Part shown: piece after piece, positions 17,455-25,389 of the stretch
Numbering within the stretch: the first letter of the stretch is position 1
Layout of the letters: each line of letters begins with the position of its first letter
NCBI RefSeq assembly: GCF_018642165.1
Contig: NZ_JAHHZM010000001.1
Span: forward strand, 992,001 to 1,056,000
Direction of reading: 5' to 3'
DNA: 64,000 nucleotides
From: Echinicola shivajiensis
GTDB lineage: Bacteria; Bacteroidota; Bacteroidia; Cytophagales; Cyclobacteriaceae
Notes under the pieces: model-generated
Database searches by the model: none
Told to the model about the DNA's origin: nothing
The model's input: only the letters and a program-made list of their open reading frames with translations
Translations under genes and position numbers: made by a program

Positions 17455-19898
17455 CTTGAATAATTACCTAATCTGATAATATCTGCAAAAACACCCGCAG
17501 CAGTAACATCCGCTCCAGCGCCAGGTCCCCTAACAATCATAGGGAAATCATTATAACGCTCAGTGGTAAACAATATCATATTGTCACTACCCTTCAATGT
17601 ATAAAAAGGATGTTCGCTGTTCAATGAGTTCAGACCTACCTTGGCCTTGCCATTTTCAAGGGTAGCCATAAACCTTAATTTCTCTCCTTTGCCCTTAGCC
17701 TCATCCAACAAACTCTGGAAATGAGCATCATGAGCTTTCAACTTGGTAAAGAATTCCTCAACAGAAGCAGCATCTACACAATCTGAAGGCACCATGCTTT
17801 GCACTTCAATATCTTCAAAATGCAACTCCTGTCCAGCCTCTCGACCTAGGATCAATATTTTCCGGGCCACATCCATTCCGCTTAGATCATCTCTTGGATC
17901 AGGCTCGGTATACCCCTTGTCTTTGGCCTGTCTAACCACTTCACTGAAAGGAATACCTCTTTCCAATTCACTGAATATATAATTCATGGAACCACTAAGT
18001 ACTGCCTCTATTCTATGGACATGATCTCCACTCAACATCAAATCCTGTAAAGTATTGATCACAGGCAATCCAGCAGCCACATTGGTTTCATAAAAGAACC
18101 TTACACCTCTTTGCCCGGCAAGTTTCTTAAGCTGCTTATATTTCTCCAAAGAACCTGAGTTGGCTTTCTTATTAGGAGTAACAATCCCCACCTTTGCATC
18201 CAAGATGCTATCATAAACATCTGCCACGTCCTGACTGGCAGTACAATCCACGAACACAGAGTTTGAGAAGTTCATCTCGCTCATAGTACCAATAAACTTG
18301 TCCAAATCCATTGGCATATCTTTATCGTCAGGAGGACCGACTGTTTTCAGGTCAAATCCATCCTCGTGGAACTTCATAAACCTGGAATTGGCCATTCCAT
18401 GAATCTGAATATCCAACATATTCTCCTCACGAAGATTGTTCAATTGGTTGTCGATCATTTTGATCAAGGCCTTACCAATCAAACCTACCCCGACCAAGAA
18501 TACGTGCAGTACTTTAAAGTCCGAAAGGAAGAAAGCTTCGTGCAATGCATTCAAGGCTTTTTGCAGATCAGCCTGAGATATCACTGCTGAAATGTTTAGC
18601 TCCGAACTTCCTTGAGCAATCGCTGCTACGTTTACATTATTTCTACCCAAAGCTTGGAACATCCTTCCACTGGTACCGGGATTGTGCTGCATCTTTTCAC
18701 CAACCACAGCAATTACGGCCATATTCGGCACAATCTGTACCTGATCCATTTCCCCGCTTTGGACTTCATATCTGAATTCCTCCTCTATCAATGTTTTGGC
18801 CCTGACAGCATCTTTAGAAGCTATAGCCACACAAATACTGTGTTCAGAAGAGGCCTGGCTGATCAGTACGATATTGATACCAGCATTGGCCAGTGTGCCG
18901 AAAAAGCGCTGACTTACACCAACTACCTCTACCAAGCCCGCTCCCTGAAGGTTTAATATGGAAATATTGCCCATCGAAGAAATCCCCTTGATGATCTTAC
19001 CCTCTCCAGATTCCTGACTGATCTTGGTTCCTTCCTCTTCTGGCTTGAAAGTGTTTTTAATATAAATTGGAATATCTGCCTTCATGGCTGGTTGCATGGT
19101 CGCAGGAAATACTACCTTGGCCCCAAAATGTGAAAGCTCCATAGCCTCACTATAGCTCAACTGAGGAATGGTAAAGGCAGTATATACCAATCTTGGATCC
19201 GCAGTCATTACACCCGATACATCCGTCCAAATCTCCAGCTGTTCCGACTTAAGAGCAGCAGCAAAAATGGCAGCAGTATAATCCGAACCACTTCTACCAA
19301 CAGTAGTGGTTTCGCCTTTTAGGGTAGAGCCTATAAATCCAGTAATTACTTTGATACCTGCATGCTTTTTAAAGTAAGCATCAATCAAACCATTGGTAGT
19401 TTCAAAATCCACTTTAGCGTTGCCAAAACGATCATTGGTTTTAATAAGATCTCTGGCATCTACATAAATGGCCTCTTTGCCCCTTGCTTGTAACCCTGCA
19501 GTTAAAATAAAATTGGAAAGCCTTTCACCAAAACTCAAGACATAATCCATGGTTCTATCGGAACACTCTTTGATCAAATAGATCCCATGAAACAAATCCC
19601 CCAGCTCATTGAACCTCACCTTCACAAAGGTCAAGGCAGTGGATTGCTGCTGAACAGGCACCAAGCTCTTTACTATGTCCAAATGTCTTTTCTCCAAGTC
19701 CTGAAGAATGGTATGGTAGCTTTCCTCACTGTCCTGAGCTATTGAAGCACATTGAAGTAGCTGTTCAGTAACCCCGCCAAACGCTGAGAACACCAAAGCA
19801 AAGTCTTCTGTTTTTGATTTATTTTCGATTATTGAAAATACCTTTTCGATATTCTCAACATTAGCGATGGATGAGCCTCCAAATTTTAATATTTTCAT
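17451..19898 (-). CDS. thrA: Bifunctional aspartokinase / homoserine dehydrogenase
   Basis: An 815-residue fusion enzyme of the aspartate pathway. The N-terminal aspartokinase starts with 'MKILKFGGSSIAN' and contains 'TTTVGRSGSDYTAA'; the middle carries paired ACT domains ('AGLVEVVGVSQRFFGTLA', 'VAVVG...HNPGTSGRMFQAL') that usually bind threonine for feedback inhibition. The C-terminal homoserine dehydrogenase has the NAD(P) loop 'LVGVGLIGKAL' and the 'SGSMNYIFSELERG' signature. It is the first gene of thrABC, and its leader holds a Thr/Ile-rich peptide ORF. Confidence 0.96.
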   Translation of the reverse strand: MKILKFGGSSIANVENIEKVFSIIENKSKTEDFALVFSAFGGVTEQLLQCASIAQDSEESYHTILQDLEKRHLDIVKSLVPVQQQSTALTFVKVRFNELGDLFHGIYLIKECSDRTMDYVLSFGERLSNFILTAGLQARGKEAIYVDARDLIKTNDRFGNAKVDFETTNGLIDAYFKKHAGIKVITGFIGSTLKGETTTVGRSGSDYTAAIFAAALKSEQLEIWTDVSGVMTADPRLVYTAFTIPQLSYSEAMELSHFGAKVVFPATMQPAMKADIPIYIKNTFKPEEEGTKISQESGEGKIIKGISSMGNISILNLQGAGLVEVVGVSQRFFGTLANAGINIVLISQASSEHSICVAIASKDAVRAKTLIEEEFRYEVQSGEMDQVQIVPNMAVIAVVGEKMQHNPGTSGRMFQALGRNNVNVAAIAQGSSELNISAVISQADLQKALNALHEAFFLSDFKVLHVFLVGVGLIGKALIKMIDNQLNNLREENMLDIQIHGMANSRFMKFHEDGFDLKTVGPPDDKDMPMDLDKFIGTMSEMNFSNSVFVDCTASQDVADVYDSILDAKVGIVTPNKKANSGSLEKYKQLKKLAGQRGVRFFYETNVAAGLPVINTLQDLMLSGDHVHRIEAVLSGSMNYIFSELERGIPFSEVVRQAKDKGYTEPDPRDDLSGMDVARKILILGREAGQELHFEDIEVQSMVPSDCVDAASVEEFFTKLKAHDAHFQSLLDEAKGKGEKLRFMATLENGKAKVGLNSLNSEHPFYTLKGSDNMILFTTERYNDFPMIVRGPGAGADVTAAGVFADIIRLGNYSR

Positions 19899-19987
19899 AA
19901 AAATGAATGATTTTTAATGGCTTGTTTGTAAATGGATTTGAACGTCCCATAAAGGACCGTTTCTATGCGGCAATATAATAGATAGAC

Positions 19988-20002
19988 ACGGGATTACCCC
20001 GT
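19988..20002 (-). other. Small hairpin at the thr leader stop codon
   Basis: ACGGG and CCCGT (five base pairs, loop of five) overlap the leader peptide stop. A second imperfect stem-loop (about 19936-19956) lies between it and thrA. Neither has a T-run, so the terminator/antiterminator pair of the leader is not resolved by eye. Confidence 0.4.
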
Positions 20003-20119
20003 AATGGTGCTTGTAAAAAAGGTTCGTGTAATGATGGTAGAAAAAGCTGCACAGCCAATCTCCTGCTGAGTAGCAGTAAGGGTGAAGTTGGTATTTTTTG
20101 TGACTGTGCTAAACATCAT
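19994..20119 (-). CDS. thrL: thr operon leader peptide (attenuation peptide)
   Basis: A 41-residue ORF on the minus strand, ending 95 bp before thrA. It contains 12 threonines and 4 isoleucines, and its last 14 residues read STIITRTFFTSTIT before a final glycine. This is the composition of Thr/Ile attenuator peptides such as enterobacterial ThrL. The start is a double ATG (20119 and 20116) after an A-rich stretch. Arms GCACAGTC (20109-20102) and GGCTGTGC (20056-20049) can pair around a short inner hairpin and are followed by AGC and five T, a terminator-like structure inside the ORF. It was below the usual gene-calling length. The peptide composition is directly seen; its regulatory role is inferred. 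Confidence 0.75.
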   Translation of the reverse strand: MMFSTVTKNTNFTLTATQQEIGCAAFSTIITRTFFTSTITG

Positions 20120-20424
20120 TTCTTTTTGATGGGACAATCTTAATCACAAATTTCCAATATCACAAATTTTCTTTAGCAAACCACTAATAAAAAGTCCTGT
20201 TTTTCACTTTATCTACAAAAGAAATCAGATTCATTTACAAAATATAATTCGCAAAAAAGGAGCATACTTCGTTTTTACCCAAAGGCATTTTGCATAGCCC
20301 CCCTACCTTAACCATTAAATTCTTTCAAGAATTAAAAAACTATAATATCAATCCGAAAGAATTTGTCCCTATTATTTTTATTTTTAATTATTCGAACAAA
20401 TAATTTAGCTAAAACAAAGACATT
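20120..20424. other. AT-rich divergent intergenic region between the thr leader and the META lipoprotein
   Basis: About 300 bp of AT-rich sequence that must hold the promoters of the thr operon (leftward) and of the META-domain gene (rightward). I could not pick a convincing -33/-7 pair for either and see no further ORF. Confidence 0.5.
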
Positions 20425-20838
20425 ATGAAACATCTTAAACTGTCAACATTCCTTATCGTTCTCTTTTTAGGATTTAGTTCATGCAGCTCTGTATCCAGTC
20501 TTAACCCTATGGATTTGCTCACTGGCAATAATTGGGTACTCTCCTCTTTAATGGGAGGCGGCTTGGATAAGTTTGCCGGAGCCTTGCCTTCACTTAATTT
20601 CAGCGATAACGGTGGACTTACTGGGTTCACAGGATGCAACAACTTCAATGGGAATTTCGAGCTCAGCGGCACCGGAATCAACCTTGACCCGGGAGCAATG
20701 ACCAAAAAAGCCTGTCCTGGAGATGGAGAAAACCAGTTTTTAGGAGCCCTAAAAAATGTATCTAATTTTAAAGTGGCCAAGGATAAACTCACTTTATTGG
20801 ATGGGGCACAAGAATTAATGACCCTGATCCCCCAATAG
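20425..20838 (+). CDS. META (HslJ-like) domain lipoprotein
   Basis: A 137-residue protein with a lipoprotein signal: hydrophobic stretch residues 5-16 and lipobox 'GFSSC', so acylation at the cysteine near residue 20 is expected. The rest is one META domain, shown by 'LTGNNWVLSSL', 'LNFSDNGGLTGFTGCNNFNG' and 'MTKKACPG'. HslJ-type META proteins are linked to heat or novobiocin tolerance in E. coli, but the molecular role is not known. It stands alone between the thr leader and a convergent Gre-like gene. Confidence 0.85.
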   Translation: MKHLKLSTFLIVLFLGFSSCSSVSSLNPMDLLTGNNWVLSSLMGGGLDKFAGALPSLNFSDNGGLTGFTGCNNFNGNFELSGTGINLDPGAMTKKACPGDGENQFLGALKNVSNFKVAKDKLTLLDGAQELMTLIPQ

Positions 20839-20855
20839 AAAATAATTTCAAAAAC

Positions 20856-21317
20856 TTATTGGACGGCTGAGATCAGGTATTTGACTCCATTGAATTGAAC
20901 CTGATCTCCAGCTTGTTTCCCCATTAAGATTCGGGCAAGAGGTGCTTGAGCAGAAATGACGAAAATATCCTGTTCGTTTATTGTGACTTTTCCAAAACTT
21001 ACCGACACATAAAGAGGCACCTTGTCAGTAATGATCAAACTGCCTGACTGAACCCTACTCAAAAGCTCCTTAGGCTTAATATTGGCAAGTTGATCAAGTT
21101 GCTTCCTGTACTCCAATCTCATCTGCTCCGCCTTATCTATTTCTTGGCGAACCATTTCCCTACCTGTCTCATATTTATCCCCTGCGCTGCTCTTGGTATC
21201 CTCCGCTGCTGATAGCTTCAACTGATCGATACTATCTTCAATCAGCTTTAATTTATCCTCAATAGCCTCTACCAAGACCTCATGTACTTGCTCTTTTGAA
21301 AATGAAGACTCATTCAT
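20856..21317 (-). CDS. GreA/GreB-like transcript cleavage factor family protein
   Basis: A 153-residue protein. The N-terminal ~75 residues are predicted coiled coil rich in Glu/Lys, and the C-terminal part contains 'ISAQAPLARILMGKQAGDQV', which matches the 'SPLGxALLGKxxGDxV' signature of the Gre C-terminal domain. Such divergent Bacteroidota proteins are often mislabelled as 3-oxoacyl-ACP synthase. It may bind RNA polymerase through the secondary channel, but the acidic pair at the coiled-coil tip typical of true GreA is not obvious, so cleavage activity is uncertain. Confidence 0.75.
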   Translation of the reverse strand: MNESSFSKEQVHEVLVEAIEDKLKLIEDSIDQLKLSAAEDTKSSAGDKYETGREMVRQEIDKAEQMRLEYRKQLDQLANIKPKELLSRVQSGSLIITDKVPLYVSVSFGKVTINEQDIFVISAQAPLARILMGKQAGDQVQFNGVKYLISAVQ

Positions 21318-21476
21318 TTATCCTAATTTTATATGTTCTCTTGATACTCAAGTCCAACTAATATTCACTTCATCCTTGGTTCTTCAGCAGCATTAACCAT
21401 AGCCTGCATTTTTTTTCTCACAAAAGTAAGCATAAAAAACGCTTCTCAAATCCTCCCATTTTTTGTTTCTTTGAGC

Positions 21477-21647
21477 ATGAGTATTAAAAACGGCTTCGTT
21501 TCGGCAATAGCAGTATTCCTGCTCTTTATCCTTTTCAAAGGCGCTGTCAAAGGCGATCAGGGACAAATAATCTTTGTATCTGCATTTATTTTATTGGAAG
21601 TAATCATCATCTCAGCAGTAGTGCTCAAAAGATGGAAAAAATCTTAG
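21477..21647 (+). CDS. Small two-helix membrane protein (56 aa)
   Basis: A short ORF of 56 residues starting MSIKNGFVSAIAVFLLFILF and ending in the basic tail KRWKKS. Two hydrophobic segments (about 8-20 and 31-50) are joined by a short polar loop containing KGDQGQ. It lies in the gap between the Gre-like gene and the NTF2-like gene and overlaps the latter's stop by four bases on the opposite strand. No family is recognised; the clean membrane-protein pattern supports it being real. Confidence 0.5.
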   Translation: MSIKNGFVSAIAVFLLFILFKGAVKGDQGQIIFVSAFILLEVIIISAVVLKRWKKS

Positions 21648-22108
21648 CAGCCCTTTTTCCTTCTTGTATCAATAATATAGACCACTCTCCACCCTTCTGG
21701 TTTCTTTACCATTTGAAAGGAATTGACACCGCAATGACTCAACTCCCCATTGACATAAAACTCATAGGGAACCCAAACTGATGCCATAGGGCCGTCTTGC
21801 TTGATTTCCATGGACAATATTCTTTCCTCTAGGTTCATCTCTGCAGGAACTGCTGCTATCCCGTTTACAAACTCCTTTGGACTGGAAGTTTCCACCCTTA
21901 CACTATCCAGCCCCTGTTTAATCGTCTGTAAATACCCTTCCTTTGCAAAAGCCCCTTCCAGTAGGGCCACATCCCTATCCTGCATCCCCTTAAACAATGA
22001 GACAATGGCCTCTTTGATTTGCTCATCATCTGATATTGCCTGAGCACTAAGTCCAAAAGAAAACCCCGCCAATAACAGCAGGGTTAACATCAATTTCTTA
22101 ATCGTCAT
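21644..22108 (-). CDS. Exported NTF2-like / lumazine-binding-like protein
   Basis: A 154-residue protein with a signal peptide (hydrophobic residues 6-20, cleavage near LSAQA) and an NTF2-like fold: 'IKEAIVSLFKGMQDRDVALLEGAFAKEGYLQTI' followed by a strand-rich C-terminal half ending 'GWRVVYIIDTRR'. This resembles the putative lumazine-binding (Lumazine_bd_2) group common in Bacteroidota. The substrate is unknown. It is the last gene of a three-gene run, 7 bp after the GIN-domain gene. Confidence 0.75.
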   Translation of the reverse strand: MTIKKLMLTLLLLAGFSFGLSAQAISDDEQIKEAIVSLFKGMQDRDVALLEGAFAKEGYLQTIKQGLDSVRVETSSPKEFVNGIAAVPAEMNLEERILSMEIKQDGPMASVWVPYEFYVNGELSHCGVNSFQMVKKPEGWRVVYIIDTRRKKGC

Positions 22109-22115
22109 ATATCTA

Positions 22116-22814
22116 TCAATTATTTTTTCTAGCTATATCGCCACCAGTATTTGTTTTTACATCTACCATTCCCGGATCGCCAGTATACCAGACCTTTCCG
22201 GCGGTTCCTGCTGTACCTTTAATAGAGCTTTCCACAACAATCGTAGAAACAGCAGCTGTATTGGTCCTTACCTCAGCATTTTTAACAACAAGACTGTCTC
22301 CAGAAATAGTAGCCTTGGTGAATGCCTCCAAATCCAATTCATTGGCAGTTCCTTCAATGAAAATCTTCCCATTGGTCATCCCTACTAACTTCAAGCTGTT
22401 CACATTCACTTCTCCTTCAATATAACTACTGTTTTCAGCCACCAATGTAAGGTTCTTACTTTTCACAAGATCCTTAACAAACACCTTTGCACTACTATTT
22501 GATGAAATCTTATCCAATTTACCCGCATACGTAATCACCACTTTTACGGTATTTGTCCCAAAACTTCCTTTCCCCATCTTCACTTTTAACTGTCTGTCCT
22601 TCACTTCGGTCACAACATTGGATGCATCCGTCCCTGAGGCCATAATCTGCACTTCATAACGATCCCCTTTCACCAAATCCGCTTCTATGGAATTGCTTAT
22701 TTCTACTCCATTGAAAATGGAAACAGTTCTGGTTTCTTCGTTGGTTTGGGCAAATAAGTTAAAACTGCTGATCAAAAATACCAGCGTGAAAATTGTTGAA
22801 ATTTGTTTTTTCAT
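22116..22814 (-). CDS. Head-GIN domain (DUF2807) exported protein
   Basis: A 232-residue secreted protein with an N-terminal signal peptide (about residues 1-22, ending FNLFAQ). The body is strand-rich with repeated 'VKVFVKDLVKSKNLTLVAENSS'-type turns, the beta-helix pattern of DUF2807 'head GIN' proteins. These are abundant in Bacteroidota envelopes and have no established activity; structures suggest adhesion or carbohydrate binding. It sits 12 bp downstream of the SDR gene and 7 bp upstream of the NTF2-like gene. Confidence 0.85.
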   Translation of the reverse strand: MKKQISTIFTLVFLISSFNLFAQTNEETRTVSIFNGVEISNSIEADLVKGDRYEVQIMASGTDASNVVTEVKDRQLKVKMGKGSFGTNTVKVVITYAGKLDKISSNSSAKVFVKDLVKSKNLTLVAENSSYIEGEVNVNSLKLVGMTNGKIFIEGTANELDLEAFTKATISGDSLVVKNAEVRTNTAAVSTIVVESSIKGTAGTAGKVWYTGDPGMVDVKTNTGGDIARKNN

Positions 22815-22826
22815 TGTGTTGATAAT

Positions 22827-23507
22827 TTAGACTCCACCGTATAGTTTAAAGGTTGTGTTTTTTAATGATGGGTTACTGACCGCAAAGTGCATGGCTTCTG
22901 CAATTTCTGCTGGACTAACCCATTTAGAATAATCTTGGTCTGGCATTGCTTCACGATTAGGAGGTGTATCAATAATGCTTGGTACAAATACATGAGCCTT
23001 AACCCCTGCATCTTTGCCCTCCTCCGAAACAAGCTCAGCCAAATCCAATACCAAACCTTTACTCAAAGTGTATGCCACAAGTGATTTACCATCTCTAAGC
23101 TGAAGCGCTGGTCTTGCTCCAACAAACAGAATACTGCCCTTTTCGGCCTTTTTAAATACTGGCAAAAAGGCTTTGCACATATTGTAAGCGCTAAAGAAGT
23201 TTAATTGGAACATTTTCTCAATGTCCTCCTTAGAAGTATTTTCTAAATCCCCCATAGCAAAACCTCCTACCAAAAGCGCCATGGCATCTAGCTCTCCCCC
23301 ATACTGCATAGCATATTCCTTTGCAAACTCGGCTACCGCCTGCTCATCAGTTACATCCAACTCATAAACATCATCTGCTTCTTCCATTTCTTCAAGCTTT
23401 CCATGGTGAACGGTGGCAATCACCCTAAACCCTTCACGCTTAAACTTTTCCACAACAGATTTTCCCAAATTTCCCTCAGCACCAGTTACGATGATATTTC
23501 TATTCAT
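22827..23507 (-). CDS. SDR-family oxidoreductase
   Basis: A 226-residue short-chain dehydrogenase/reductase. The cofactor motif 'VTGAEGNLGKSVVEKF' is at the N-terminus, and 'AYTLSKGLV' holds the YxxxK catalytic pair; an upstream Ser is in 'ILFVGARPAL' only by approximate position. Substrate cannot be inferred. It heads a three-gene minus-strand run with the GIN and NTF2-like genes, with gaps of 12 and 7 bp, and is divergent from mscS. Confidence 0.88.
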   Translation of the reverse strand: MNRNIIVTGAEGNLGKSVVEKFKREGFRVIATVHHGKLEEMEEADDVYELDVTDEQAVAEFAKEYAMQYGGELDAMALLVGGFAMGDLENTSKEDIEKMFQLNFFSAYNMCKAFLPVFKKAEKGSILFVGARPALQLRDGKSLVAYTLSKGLVLDLAELVSEEGKDAGVKAHVFVPSIIDTPPNREAMPDQDYSKWVSPAEIAEAMHFAVSNPSLKNTTFKLYGGV

Positions 23508-23595
23508 ATTTTGTTTATGGTTAAATTGTTATTTTTTGCTACTATTGATGCAAAAAGTATTCACTTAAAATTAAGACTTTATTTCCGAAAACGGC

Positions 23596-24474
23596 ATGTC
23601 AACAGAAAAAACAGAAATCAGAGAGAAAGAAAAGCGCAAAAGACTGTTGTTCTTTTTTAAGTTAGTTGCCTTTATGCTGATCAAAATTTTTGAAGATCCC
23701 ATTTCCTCTTTTCTAGAACTTTTCTTCTCTAACCATCATGCCCCTTTAAGGGCCATAACATTTTTTCTAAGCAGTAATATCCTGATTTCTTTGGGCAGGA
23801 TCATTACCGTCCGATTTTACCTGCGCAGAAAAGGAAAAGATCCATTTAGAAGCAATTTTGTATTGGGAATTAACCATATTTCCAGCATCCTTAATGTTGC
23901 TGCAGCATTGATATCCATCCTGCTTTTATTCGGCATCAGCCCCATCGCATTCTTCACCAGCATCACTATTGTGGCGGCAGCCATAGCCTTACTCTCCAAG
24001 GACTATATCACCAATATGATCAATGGACTGATCATCATGTTTTCGGACCAGCTGTCTCTAGGTGACATGATCAAAATCGGGGACCAACAAGGAAGGATTA
24101 GAGATGTCACCTTGCTCAATATGGTTCTCATCAATGAGGATGCGGATATAGTCATGATCCCAAACAGTACCATCTTGACCTCACAGGTAGTCAATTATTC
24201 CAAGCAGCATCATAAAAAGCTGACCTTTGAATTTGAAATGAAAATCAACCAATCCATGGAAGTCAACCAAATTGAATCGAGGCTTAAATCGACCATTACA
24301 GCTTACAACAAAGTCATCAATATGGACAGTTTCACTTTGAAGACCATGGAAATCCTGAAAGAAGCAGTTAAATTCAAGTGTCAATTGATGATGACGACGG
24401 CTGACAAAACCAAAGAAAAGGAAATAAGACGATTGATGAACCAAACCATAATAGAAATAGCCTGTGAAAACTGA
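23596..24474 (+). CDS. Small-conductance mechanosensitive channel (MscS family)
   Basis: A 292-residue membrane protein with about four hydrophobic segments; the last, glycine/alanine-rich one ('FFTSITIVAAAIALLSKDYI', residues ~117-136) is the pore-lining helix. The following beta domain 'DQLSLGDMIKIGDQQGRIRD' and 'VMIPNSTILTSQVVNYS' are characteristic of MscS. It would release solutes during hypo-osmotic shock. Its stop overlaps the following alkyltransferase-like gene by 11 bp. Confidence 0.92.
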   Translation: MSTEKTEIREKEKRKRLLFFFKLVAFMLIKIFEDPISSFLELFFSNHHAPLRAITFFLSSNILISLGRIITVRFYLRRKGKDPFRSNFVLGINHISSILNVAAALISILLLFGISPIAFFTSITIVAAAIALLSKDYITNMINGLIIMFSDQLSLGDMIKIGDQQGRIRDVTLLNMVLINEDADIVMIPNSTILTSQVVNYSKQHHKKLTFEFEMKINQSMEVNQIESRLKSTITAYNKVINMDSFTLKTMEILKEAVKFKCQLMMTTADKTKEKEIRRLMNQTIIEIACEN

Positions 24475-24802
24475 TAAGGAAAACTTTTTTGACCTAGTTT
24501 ACCAGGTGGTAAGACTGATCCCTAAAGGACGAGCTACCTCTTATGGAGCCATCGCCAATTACTTGGGAGCAAAAGGCAGCGCAAGAACCGTGGGCTACGC
24601 CATGAATGCATGCCACGGTATTAAAGACGTTCCTGCACATCGTGTAGTCAACCGACTAGGATTACTTACTGGAAAACACCATTTTTCACCACCAGAGAAA
24701 ATGCAAAAACTACTTGAAGCCGAAGGATTGATCATTGAGGATGATAAAATTAAAAACTTCAAAAACATTTTCTGGGACCCTAATAAAGAACTGGCATTAT
24801 GA
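24464..24802 (+). CDS. Alkyltransferase-like (ATL) MGMT-family protein
   Basis: A 112-residue protein with the DNA-binding fold of O6-alkylguanine alkyltransferase: 'IPKGRATSYGAIANYLG', arginine finger at 'GSARTVG' and the active-site loop. In place of the catalytic PCHR cysteine it has alanine (PAHR, A58), so it cannot accept an alkyl group. Such ATL proteins recognise O6-alkylguanine and pass it to nucleotide excision repair. The start is a GTG within the end of mscS. The loss of the cysteine is read directly; the repair role is from the family. Confidence 0.92.
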   Translation: MKTDKENFFDLVYQVVRLIPKGRATSYGAIANYLGAKGSARTVGYAMNACHGIKDVPAHRVVNRLGLLTGKHHFSPPEKMQKLLEAEGLIIEDDKIKNFKNIFWDPNKELAL

Positions 24803-25003
24803 TTAATATTTACCAGTAATTCTACATTCAATACAAAGAATGCGTAATTCCTCTACTTATTAAGATTACAAAAAAGCCTGTAATTATTACCATTTTTAAC
24901 TTTTTTACCGCTTTCCAAACCAGTTTTTGGTTAAAAACGTTTAATATTAAAATTGTGTACGCTTTTTGTAGTACAAGTTTAGATTGAAACGGATTAATTA
25001 AGT

Positions 25004-25369
25004 ATGGAACGAGGACTAAAACAACACATTGCTGAGAACCTTAGGAAATACAGGGTACTCAGAGGATTCACACAGGAATACATTGCCGACTATCTAGGTA
25101 AAAAAGATTATACAGCTTACTCTAGATACGAGCAGGGGCGTTCCAACCTAAAAATGGATGATGCCATAAAATTATCTGAACTCTATGAGGTAGAGGTTCA
25201 AGATCTCATTAATGGCTCTCCTGGTATCAAGCAGAAGAAAGAAGGAGACGGCAACCAAGAAAACAGCTTGTCTTTAATGGTAACCTTAGATGGCAGTCTG
25301 GAGACCTTGGAAGACCAGCTAAAGAGATTGAAAAAAGTGAATTCATTAATCGAAAGAGGAGAAATTTAA
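25004..25369 (+). CDS. XRE-family helix-turn-helix regulator with C-terminal coiled coil
   Basis: A 121-residue protein. Residues ~8-62 form a Cro/CI-type HTH ('YRVLRGFTQEYIADYLGK' and 'YSRYEQGRSNLKMDDAIKLSELYEV'). Residues ~85-118 are predicted coiled coil with a Leu/Lys heptad pattern and probably dimerise. No neighbouring toxin or phage gene is present, so it is not an antitoxin by context. Its stop codon overlaps the stop of the convergent symporter by four bases. Confidence 0.88.
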   Translation: MERGLKQHIAENLRKYRVLRGFTQEYIADYLGKKDYTAYSRYEQGRSNLKMDDAIKLSELYEVEVQDLINGSPGIKQKKEGDGNQENSLSLMVTLDGSLETLEDQLKRLKKVNSLIERGEI

Positions 25370-25389
25370 ACATTTCTCCTCTTTTTTTT
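25355..25389 (+). terminator. Terminator overlapping the XRE gene stop codon
   Basis: Eleven-base-pair stem (AGAGGAGAAAT 25355-25365 with ATTTCTCCTCT 25372-25382) with loop TTAAAC, then eight T. The stem includes the last codons of the XRE gene and also the last codons of the convergent symporter gene. Confidence 0.85.

Noticed and set aside
20425-20838. Minus-strand 127-aa ORF over the META gene
   Set aside because: Shadow ORF; the plus strand has a lipobox and a recognisable META domain.
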